Positions 38,601 through 50,600 of a DNA stretch of 64,000 bases are shown one piece after another. The notes beneath the pieces are model-generated. The model was not told the DNA's origin. It did not search any database and saw only the letters and a program-made list of their open reading frames with translations. This stretch comes from Bactrocera neohumeralis (lineage: Eukaryota; Arthropoda; Insecta; Diptera; Tephritidae). Numbering within the stretch: position 1 is the stretch's first letter; every line of letters starts with the position of its first letter. The DNA is taken from the NCBI RefSeq assembly GCF_024586455.1, contig NW_026089625.1:682001-746000 (forward strand), given 5' to 3'. The position numbers and the translations under genes are program-made.

Positions 38601-41600
38601 CTTTCTGTTGTTGTTGCTGTTGCTGCTGTTGACGAATTCGATACTGCTGATGCGCTGGCAAAACAGAGCCTCCAGGTGTCGTAACAGTATTCATTGGGCC
38701 CCTGTTACGTGACGCCGAATACATAGGTGGCGGTCGTTGGAAACTTTGATTGGCGTTGACACGTAATACCTCCAACATTTGTTGTACCTGAGTTGACTGT
38801 TGATTGCCTCCAATTGCAGCCTGCTGCCTTTGCAACATCTGCAGATGATGCTGGAGCTGTAGCTGTTGTTGTTGCTGAGTTAAACTCCCTCCACTGCCAC
38901 TCCCCATTACGTTGCCAGGATAGGCTGGCGGTTGCGGCTGTTGTTGATGATGTTGCTGCTGTTGCAGTTGAGATGTCTCGACCATCAATGAATTTTGAAT
39001 AGCGTTGATAGCCATGCGTTCATTAATCTCTTGCTGCGTTAATCCAGCCAAGGCAGTGGGAGTAGGTGCTGATACAAATGGCCCATCGTCTGAAACGTAA
39101 TCCATAACGCTATCCAAAATCTTAGATAATTCTGAATCGCCATCAGCGCCGCTAGGGGCGGCTAATTGGGAGCTTGCTTGTGATGTCACTATTGACGCTG
39201 TGACGTTGGCTGTCCCTGAGGTAGCTGTGGTGTTATGTGAAGATGTTCCGAAGGCGTCCGATGAAGAAAAATTTATTTGCGGTTGAGATAGTTGTGTTGG
39301 TTGCTGATGTGAAGAACGTTGAATGTTACCTAAACATTGTTGTTGTTGTTGCTGTTGTTGCTGTTGTTGTAGGTGGAGTTGTTGCTGATGTTGCTGCTGT
39401 TGCAGCGTGAGGTAGGCATCGGAAAATTGTTTGCGCATACTATTGCTCCGTCCAACGGCTCCGACAGAACTGCCTCCTGCACTAATTGATGAGGTCGTCG
39501 TCATTGTGCCGCTTTTTGGAGGCATGCCACCTAGACTATTCGGCGCTGAAACACTCATAACACCGAGTGTCGAGTTGACGCGGCTTGCTGAAGGTGTAAT
39601 GTCAGGTATAGCTTTGACTTGAGGTGGTACAGTGACTATAGGATTCTTTGGCGGATTTTCTAACAGCGAGGCAAGCATTTTATTGCTCTCACGTAACTTG
39701 GATGGGCGGTCACTTTCACGTTTTGCTAATATGCCATCATCCGGTTCATTGAGCGAACGCTTGCGAGTTGTAGGATCACCCTGGTACTTTAAACTTTTTA
39801 GTAAATCCTCTTGCGACATGTCCTTGGAGTGATGTTGCCCGTGGCTATGACCGTGTGAATGACTATAGTGCCCATCGTCTTTTTGTAGCTGGCGCATCAA
39901 TTCACTTTGTCGACCAAGCGAAGGTCCTTTTCCATCATCATCCTCCGATTTTTCGTTAAGCAGCTGTGTTAAATATATTCAGAAAAAAAATCTGTATATT
40001 CCAATTCAAGTACATGAGTGTACTCAAACATTTGTGCTGATAGAATATGGCAGATAAGTGAATGGTTTAAAGGGATGGTGGGGCCTTACTTACCGACAGT
40101 AACATGGGATTGCTGGAGTTCGAAGATTTTGGTAATGCACCACCACCAAATAGGCGCGCATTCGATATACCAGTAGCGCCCATTTTGAACATTCCGGACG
40201 AACCCCTGTTGCTACCGCCGGCACCTCCACCATCCTTATCTTCATCGGAATTGAGTAGACTCTGATTGTAAAACTTTTGGGAGATCAAAAATATCGCATA
40301 AATAAAACCTCCTTACAAACTACATATTATCTTATGAGCAAAGACCATTTATGTATATAACTCTAAACTCACCTTATGGCGCAGGCTAAGATGATCTTTA
40401 TCACCATCGGTCGGGTTCATTCCTGAGGTCATTGAATGCGATTTATTTGTCAATAAATGCCGTAAACGCTCTGATTCCGGTTGGGGTGGATTCGTCTGTG
40501 CAGATAGTTGGGTCATGTTAGCAACAGTGGTAAGTAATGGCGGACCACCATTTGGTAAATTTGCAGGGCCGCTCAACGCACCACTGGAACCACCTTGAGG
40601 TCCAGAATTATTGCCACTTATGCTGCTACTGCTGTTTATGCTAGCGTTCATGTGGTCTTTATCAATATTTTTATCACTTGTTTCGAACGCCGGAAAACCA
40701 AAACCAAACGGGCCTCCACTAACCCCGGGACCAGCAGATGACGGCTGACTTGTATTTGACTGAGGAGAAGGCAAGCTCGCAGCTGAGTGTGACGACAGTT
40801 GATATGGTGTCGATGGTGAAGCACATACTGCCGGACTGAAACCATGTCCCGCTGACGGTGGACGCGGAGTGCTTACTGGGGTAGTAACAGAAGCGCGAGA
40901 GTTTGGACGCGAATCCGTCCAACCAGTGGCGTCCATTTCAAAACTGGAATGTGCCAAGTCAAAATCAAAGGGGTCGGAGCTATAGAAAATCGTTGCTTCG
41001 GGTCCAGCAGGCGATGCGGTAAACGAATTGACCAGATTGGAATTATTCGAAGTCGAAGCCGATGTTGCCACAGTAGGATTGTTACGTTGTGTACCACTCC
41101 CTGTACCATTGATAACAGCTGAAGTCATCAGTGGTCCACCCACATTAGTAGTTTGCGTGGTGAGTGGTGGCATACCACCACCTCCAACTAGTCCTCCTAA
41201 CATATGTACACCGCTACTTACACTTGCTAAAGCTGAGGCCGACGAAGAGGAGCATGACGAATTGTTATTAACAAGTGAGTCCAAGGGCAGAGAAAGGGGC
41301 GAAACTAACGATGGACTAGGCGACATTGTTGACAAACTGCTAGATGGCATCATACTACTGTTCCCGATACCTCCGATGTTCAATCCACTTATACCTCCTC
41401 CACCTATATCGTTATCCGTGTTAAGTAATGTTTGCAGAGACATAATATAATCGCCCTCAGTTTGCGACTGATTTAAAAAAAGTCGTGAATTCGCCTTAAC
41501 ATGAACATAAATATCGGGTGCGCCGAGACGCAATCTAAATGGACGTGACATCACATTCGCAATGGGAGGATGAATGAGTGTTGCAGGCGTTCCACCAGGT

Positions 41601-44600
41601 GAGTGTGATGATGGAGAGTTCATCAAATGGACTGAAGCAGCTGACTCTTGAACCTCGCGTAAGTGAGATTTCAGAGCATTTAAGTCCTGCGGATGACAAA
41701 GATCTTGCAAAAGGCGTCCCAACCAACTACTCAAATGTTGACGATAGGGTTCACGAAGTGCAGTTACATCCAAATTGAGTATCTTGCCGTGTACGTCGAG
41801 TTTAAAGGTTAAATGCTCTATGGCCTGCGGTTGTATCTGCTGTATGGCCGGTTCATCTTCGGGACGGGTAATCAAACACAATATGGAGGACGTTGTATCA
41901 CCATCGTCTAAAATTTATGTAATTAGCAAATGAAAAACTTAAACAACTAACATCCTACCTTTCATCGGTGTTGCTAGCAGCATAACTTCCTCATATTTTT
42001 CGGGGTTTATGTGTTGTCCGACAGTTTTCTGTTCCAAAGCATCGTTTTGGTGCGTCATAGATGTTTGAGTAGCCGAACGCAAATCTTTGACTAGCATTCG
42101 GACTTTAGCTGCTATATTTCTTTTAGTTTTAGCACTCCCTGGACCTAACGAAGCTGTTGAATGTTGCGAATTTGTACCACTATTCGCATCTTCCAAATCA
42201 TTCCAGCCACTTTGGCTACCGCTACCACAACCAATGTCACCAGTTGCATTTCCGCTAACCCCATACGGCATATTATTTATAATTGGATCTAATTTCGCAT
42301 GATCGCCGGAGTGTAGGTACTGATATAGTGGTTTACGAAACAGTTCCTGTTTGTCATAGCCGATTAGTTCTCGAATATTCTGCGTACACGACTCGATTAT
42401 CCCGTCTGCAGTGACTTGTAAAAGCACCCAATCGACTGAAGAGAGGTAATGTTCCAACGCCTCAAAATAGGCAGATATTTCGGGAACCTGACCGTTAAGC
42501 AGTGATGGCTCCGGCAATGGGGGTTCGGTCGATGAAACGTCACCTTGTTGTACTGGATGGATAGAGCAATTGTCAGTTGCACATCGTAAACAACGTGTAG
42601 ATGCTGTATTATTTCGATTATCGTTGCTTTTACAAGTTGAGCTGCTATTGTTGTTATTAGGTGTCGTCGAATTGAGAGCTGAAGAAGCGGTAGTCGACGT
42701 TGAGGAAGAAATATCACGGCTTTGGCCCTTGTCACAAAACTCACGATACTGAAAAAATAGGAATAGTTATAAGCCAATGTCAAGACAGGAATTTATTGTG
42801 GAATGTATTGTATTGATCTAACTGGACTTTAAGAAAATATGTATAATTAAGAGGCATTAAATTAATACAAGTTACATAAATAAATAATGTTTACCGTAAA
42901 AAACGTTTAAAGTAGATCCACATTTGCAATCTTCTCATACGTATGTACAAGGATCTCAAAATGTTTATATATGTTCGAATGAATGTATGTCTTTCTGCAA
43001 AGATTATTTGACTATTTATGGAGTAAGTATAAATCAAATTGTACATTTATCATGTGCTAAATCATAAAAAAAAATTTGACATTCCTTCTGAAGAACAACC
43101 ACTGTTGGAAAAAACTACGATTTTAGACTTTGCCTGGGCCACGAGTCACACACACACACTTAACCAACTCGACTATGAAAAACTTGTTACTTTTGCAAAG
43201 TACAAAATAGTTAAGTTTAATTCCAGTCATAGAAACCTTTGGTTATAAATTTAAATAAAATGAATTTGTATTATGCCTTCATAGAATCTTTATAATTATT
43301 TTTGTTTAGCTACTCTTTGTGCCAAATATATGCAAATGGATTCTTTTCTACTATATTTGCCGCTGCAAGCTCTCAACGATTTCGAACCTCTACAACGAAT
43401 GAATTAAAATTTTATAGTATGCAAGAATAAGAGAAAAGCACACATTGTGAAAACGAAAAATATTGCACCGATCAACGCAATCATAACAAAAACAAATAAA
43501 GAATCAGCATGTACACAAGAACAAACGAAACGAAATAAGAGAAGATTTAAAACATAATAACGTTTGGGAGTGCGAATGTTAAACTAAGGCAAAGTGAGAT
43601 CTACTTCATGAAGCTCCACTACCAAACAAAAAACATCAAAAATTAAACCCATATAAGAGATATCTTTGCAAAAACAACTGTTGAAGCAACGAACAATCGC
43701 AAACTGAGAACTTTGAAATACATTCAATGCTGACGATACAACACAATCATGGCGACAACTTTGACAATGAGTCGACGTATACACGAAGCGAAGGTAATTA
43801 AAGTCTATATATTACGTCAAATATACATATGTATGCAAGTAAATACTACACATGTGTAGATACATATATGTATGTACATGTGATTATGGAGGAAACTATA
43901 ACTACAGATAGGAAGATAATGAAACAGACATAATGAGTAATATGCTACTTATTTTTTGAAACTTTCCGAAATTTTAATGAACAACCGCATTTCGACATTT
44001 AACAACTAAATAATTGATATAAAGCAAATGTTAGTTTCAATCGTCTAATAATAAAACCTTAAAAATATTATTAATTTATTTACACAATATCACCCTAGTC
44101 GGCAGAGATTTTTAATTTTCTTCGAACCCACTTTTTGTTTAGTAAAAACAACATCAAAAATTATATAATGATGTCATATGCAGCCATATGAGCTTGAAAA
44201 TAATTTCTCATATTAACTTGCAGAACCAGAGCAATGACGATCATGGTGCTTAGGTAGCCGGCATCTAATAGTACGAGTATATGGATGAAACAATAGAGCT
44301 TTTTGGATAAAGCTTGCGGGAGCCGGTATTCGTTCAACTGAAAGGCGAAAGAGGAATTGCAGAACTGTGTAATATAAACTTAACTTATGCCCACATACAT
44401 ATATGTACATACACAAGTACATATGTATAAAATTGATAGTCCCTTGATGATATTTAATGTAAATTTAGGTTTAATGTAAATTAATATGATATCGAATGAT
44501 ACACAAACAAACAAAATACTAGCAAAAATATGCAATCTTAATAAAAAAGAATTTAGAGTTTCAACACCAACGATATTCTAATGAACACGAAAATTTTGTT

Positions 44601-47600
44601 AAAGTATGTAATACACAAATACACAATAATATTGCCAACAGAAGAAACGCTAACAAAAATAAACACCTTTGCACCTCTAAAAACTCAAAACAAGCCTAGC
44701 CGAATGAACATACATGTACATACACATGTACATAGTTCGTTGATCTGCTCATTTTGTTGTTATTCGATTGGAAAAAGTCTTTTTAAGTTTCCTTTATTGT
44801 ATTCTTCACCTATTATATTTTGCAATGTTGTTACAAACTTTTGAATTTGCCAAAGAGGAAGAGAGAATAAATCAGCACATGTTCAGAAGAATAAAAAAAT
44901 ATATGTATGTAGAGAAATATTGAGATAAGTATAAATCAGTGGTGGTGTAGCTCACCGAAACCAATGAATGTGAGCAAAAAAATAAGCTATCTGTAAGTAT
45001 GTGTTAAATCATACTTATGCAAGAATATGTCAGAAAAACCATTCATATGTATGTACATGTATATACGGCGTTCACCAACATTGTTTATTATGGGTCTATT
45101 TATCCCTTAGAAATACAATACACTTGGGTGCCTTTTCTTAGTAGGACATTCATGATTGCGAGAGTACAGCGGCTTTTAAGAAAGCAAATTGGAACTGACA
45201 TTTTTTTAATAAAAAAATAATAATTTATAGTATTTTGTTATTTTAATTCAAGCGATGTGTTTTTGATGTAGGAAGAAAAACGATGTTTTACAAAAATAAT
45301 TGGTTAACATTATACTATAGGGTTTTCCAATAGGGATGATATGATTTCCAAGTGTCATCAATCCATATGTCATGATCTGTATACCTTTTTCATTGTATTT
45401 AGTATTTTTTTACAATTTCATCATGAAAAGATAGAAGCAAGAGTTTACATATTGTTCAAGTGTCAATAAGACAAAGAACCGCTCGAAGATATAAAAATAT
45501 TGCTACCCTTCAGGTAAGTATTGCTGAAGACTGCTATTTTTCGCTTCCAAGACAACAACAACAACAACAACTTGAAAACGATAATGATTTTTTTTAAAGA
45601 AAATCGTCTTTGCCGATGAGGCTCTCTTTCATATGACCAAAAATTGTCCAAATCCAAATAAAACTGCAAAATATCGGTCAATGTGTGAGATATATGGAAT
45701 AATTCAAATTCAGGAATAGTATTTTCCTGACAATGGTATGTCTGTGTGTCAAAAAGGGATTGAATCGAGTCAATACTTCCCTTACCTCCCGTATACCTAA
45801 CACAATGATTTTTAAACTTCCTAGTGAATTTATACCGCATATATCGGCCAGCATGTGAGTTATCTCTATGAAAATCAGAGAACGTGTTTTACTGAAACAG
45901 TGTATCTTTGTGCCTAAAATGAATAAAATTGGACGAAAACATAACCTAGCCTTCATATAAGAAACACATAACATCTGGGTGACTTTACTCCATATAATTG
46001 GCATGTGGCATGTTAATAGAAGGCAGTTTTAGTTTTAAAATAGATAAAAACGGGTCGGCAGTATCGACTCAACTCCCATCTACTGCTTACACATATATAA
46101 AGGTTTCCGTTGTTCTAACAAACCTTTTGTTGAATATATCGGTCAGGGTATGTGTTATATAATATTATTATATACATATATATATGTACATAGAGTTGAA
46201 CATGCATAACTCAAACTCTTGAATTGGTAATAGAAGTCAAACTTCATACAAATTTCCTTCCATAACTCGAAGTTTTTTGTGGGTTATGGTGATTCGAGTT
46301 AGATAAGGTCAACTATATATGTCTCATCGGTTCTTTATTTGAAACGTTAGATTGGTTCATGACATTTACTTTTTGGAGATAATTGCATTTAAATGTTGAC
46401 CGCGGCTGCGTCTTATTCCGATCCTTTCTGGTTGATTTCGTAGACTTTAGACTTTACCCCACAAAAAATAGTCTAAAGGCGTTAAATCGCATGATCTTGG
46501 TGGCCAACTTACGGGTCCATTTCTTGAGATGAATTGTTCTCCGAAGTTTTCCCTCAAAATGGCCAAAGAGTAAATGTCATGAACCAATCTAACGTTTCAA
46601 ATAAAGAACCGATGAGATTTTGCAAATTTTATGCGTTTTTTTTTTTTTAAAAGTTATCCTTCACCCGATATATATGTACATATATAATTGTTTACATATG
46701 AGTTTTTAATAATACGTATATATCTTTTAATTATATAATTTTAGAGAATTATATTTATTTATGTTCATGTATTATTTATAATTGTTTACATTTTTCTTTG
46801 GTGAAGTTAAGCAAATCATAATATAGATTCTGAGTAAAAATTGTATAACAAGCGGAATATAACGCTTGATCAATGTAATTTGAACAAGTAAGGAAGGGCT
46901 AATTTCGAGTGCAACCGAACATTTTATACTCTTGCAACTTGCAAGAATCAAAGTCAGGGAAATAATTTAAGGTATAAAACTAATTATTTAGAGCAGTGTT
47001 TCCCAAAGTGAGCGATAACGCTCCCTTGTGGTCGCTGCAGGTGTCAAGGGGGGCGGTAAGAGACCCAGAAAGAAAATGGGGGCGTTGTGTAGAGGTCTGG
47101 GGGGTTATTTGTAATTTTATTTAGCTAGGAGGCGTCTTAGACAACGACTACATGAGCTCTCGACTCTCAACAACAACTTGTGAACATCAACTAATATGAA
47201 TTAAAAGATTGCTCAAACTCGGTTCTATATTTCTCTCCGCGTAGTTCATATACATATGTATCTGTCCTATTTTATTGAATATAGAAAAAATTAAAATTAT
47301 GTCAATCGGTCGCTCCGTTTCATAACGGGGCATCTCTACAGGATAGAATTTATAGAATACTAACTGTCAAACGTATTGCTATTGCCATTGCCAAATCTGT
47401 ATGGGAGGATCGGGCATTTGCTATCATAATATAATCATTTGCGCAAAGGTGTAGGTTAGGTATGTATGTAGGTTCGAGCTGATGTAGCGCATGCTTTGAG
47501 CTCTTGAATAATTTATTTTATCACTTGCGAAATGACGTCGGGTAGGTAGCTGATGTAGCGCACGTTTTGAGCTTTTGAACTCCTTAAATCTTTTATGTGG

Positions 47601-50600
47601 AAAATAAAAAAAAGGATCTTTATCCTTTCTTACAAATGTATTTCTGGAAAAAATAAGATAATACGAAAAGGAGAAAGATCCTTTTTTTACAAATGTATTT
47701 CTAGGAAAAATAAGAATTCATATTTTTGGACTACTATATAATAATTGTGCTTAAGCATTCCTATATACACAATGTAATATTTATTTTATATTCATTTATG
47801 GTTTTGCGAGCAATAGGTGAGCATTACTTACGCCTCCTTTACACTACTCGCGAAGTTAAACGTATTTCTCAAAGCAAAACAATGTCGGAAGTAAAAAAGA
47901 AGAGACGGCAATACTGTGCGGAATACATTAAATTCGGATTCATTGAAAATCCCACAAACCCATTCTCGCCTTTGTGCCTTCTATGTCTAAAAACATTTTC
48001 GAATGAAGCAATGAAGCCTTCAAGACTGCAAGATCATTTGAATAAAATGCATCCAGATAAGATAGATAAGAATGTAGCATATTTTCAAGACCTAGAGAAG
48101 AAGCATAATACTCAGCCAAGTGTAGCAAAACTATTTTCGGCGGCTGCTGAGCAAGATGACGACGGACTTCGAGCTTCGTACAATGTCTCTTTGTTAATTG
48201 CTCAAAAAGGCAAACCACATCGCAGAAGAGTTAATATTGCCAGCAATAAATGAAGTAATAACTACCGTGCTTCATAAACCGGCCGCAGATATTATCCGAA
48301 AAATTCCTTTGAGTAATAATTCTGTGCAAAGACGAATTGACGAAATGGCTGAAAACATTGAAGAATCATTGTGCGATCACCTGAGGACAAGCCAATTCTC
48401 AATTCAGCTCGATGAGTCCACTTTACCAACTAATGAAGCATTGTTGTTGTCTTACGTAAGGTTTATTAAAGATGAGAAAATATGTGAAGAACTATTATTT
48501 GCTAGAAATTTAGAGACCGATACAAAAGGCGAAACCATATTCAATATATTGGAAAAGTTTTGCGATGAGAAAGAGATTCCTTTGAAAAATATTATTTCAA
48601 TTGCTATGGATGGCGCTCCGGCTATGACAGGGTGCCATAAAGGCTTAATAGCGCACTTAAAAAATAAAATTCCAGATGTCCTTGGTGTGCGTTATTCATA
48701 GAGGTAATATTACGATTTTTCCGGCGCCGCGATTTGATGGTACGGATGGATAGAGGAGGTCCTCAGCATTAAAAAATGTATACACATATACCGTCCTCAG
48801 ACGCATAGTTTCCGAGATATTTCACTTTAAAGTTCAAAAATTTGTAAGAACAATGCTCGTTATTTCACTATGTTTAAGCCACTTTTCACATATTTTTTAA
48901 TTAATATATATTTAATTACACTGTACACTAGGGTGATTCAAAAAAAATTTTTTTTTTTTTTTTTCAATTGGTACTCGCAAAAATAGGTTCCTAGACACCT
49001 CTAAAAAAGCCTCTCCAAATATGAGTTTTTAATTGTAACGGGAAGGTCCTCCGCCTAACGGTTTTCTATTTTTTCTTATTATCAGATAGAAAAATTTATA
49101 TCTCGCTTCCAACTACTTGAAAAAATATCTTGTTAATTAGGTTTTGTAGGAAATTGAATGCTCTAAAATATGGTCTCTTATGATTTTTTCGTAAATCCAA
49201 CCGTTTAAAAGATATTAACGGTTGAAATTTGACTATTTTTGGGAAAATTTTTCATTTCTTATGAATTTTATAACTCAATGAAAAAAAATTATTATGAATG
49301 ATGAAACTTATAGGCTTTCTTAAGAGGTGTCTAGGAACCTATTTTTCAGAGTACCAAACGAAAAAAAAAATTTTTTGTTTTTGATAATATGCATTGATGT
49401 TTGACGATGAATATCTCGTAAACGCTTAACTTAATCGAAATATCATAGTAGACCATTTTTATAGAGCAGTAAATTTCCTACAAAACTATGTGTATCATCA
49501 TTCATAATAATTTTTTTTCATTGAGTTATAAAATTCATAAGAAATGAAAAATTTTCCCAAAAATAGTCAAATTTCAACCGTTAATATCTTTTAAACGGTT
49601 GGGTTTACGAAAAAATCATAAGAGACCATATTTTAGAGCATTCAATTTCCTACAAAACCTAATTAACAAGATATTTTTTCAAGTAGTTGGAAGCGAGATA
49701 TAAATTTTTCTATCTGATAATAAGAAAAAATAGAAAACCGTTAGGCGGAGGACCTTCCCGTTACAATTAAAAACTCATATTTGGAGAGGCTTTCTTAGAG
49801 GTGTCTAGGAACCTATTTTTGCGAGTACCAATTAAAAAAAAAAAAAAATTTTTTTTGAATCACCCTACTGTACACATTCGTATTTATCAAAAATTTAGAC
49901 TAATTGTATATTTTTTAAGAAAATAAATATACTTTAAAAATTATTTTGCACATTCAAAGTTTCAAGTGATTTGCGTGTTTACATTTATGACAAATAGCAG
50001 TGTTGCCATACTTTGTGTCCTGAAAATATAATCAAAAATGTGTTTTTTTTTGCCGCCAGTGCAGAAAGTAGTTCGACACAAAAGAACTATGAATACCCCG
50101 GTGTTCGATCGATGAGGGTTATTTTTTTTGAAGCGCGGCCGAAGGCCGCCAGTGCAGAAAGTAGTTCGACACAAAGGAATGTTATTTTTTATCTTTATTT
50201 ATCAATTAACATAATATACAAAAACCGTTTGTATCATTTTCTTTATAAATGTTAAAAAGAAAAATTTTTCATAGTTTTTTTAAAACATAATATGTGGCAA
50301 CACTGGTACTTGTAATGACATGTGAAGAAAAACAAAACAAAACAAAATAGGACTAAATTGCATGTAAAATTGTGGAACTTTAAAGTGAAATATCTCGGAA
50401 ACTATGCGTCTGAGGACGGTATATGTGTATACATTTTTTAATCCTGAGGACCTTCTCTATCCATCCGTACCATCAAATCGCGGCGCCGGAAAAACCGTAA
50501 TCGTGCCTTCATAGACAACATTTAGTTGCTAGAAACTTAAGTGAGAAACTATTTCAATCACTGCAATATGTCATCAAAGCTGTCAATAAAATCCGCAACA

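Larger units (their letters stand above)
48703..50507. mobile_element. Long-TIR element inserted in the hAT transposase gene
   Basis: Inverted repeats of about 133 bp (48703-48835 and 50374-50507) start GGTAATATTACG and, read in reverse, GGCACGATTACG, and share cggcgccgcgatttgatggt. The flanking direct repeat TTCATAGA (48695-48702 and 50508-50515) is a perfect 8-bp target duplication. Removing the insert with one repeat restores the hAT frame through IHRQHLVARNLS. The interior codes for nothing recognised, so it is non-autonomous with its superfamily unresolved. Confidence 0.85.

Noticed and set aside
41028..41450. 140-codon plus-strand frame
   Set aside because: It is antisense to the tai exon 40373-41907, and its Pro/Leu-rich composition mirrors the sense strand.
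45463..46004. Two minus-strand frames of 125 and 108 codons
   Set aside because: They lie across a decayed transposon and a repeat-like stretch, with no protein family seen.
48940..48965. Long A/T homopolymer as a terminator or processing site
   Set aside because: It belongs to the palindromic element and is mirrored at 49835-49855.
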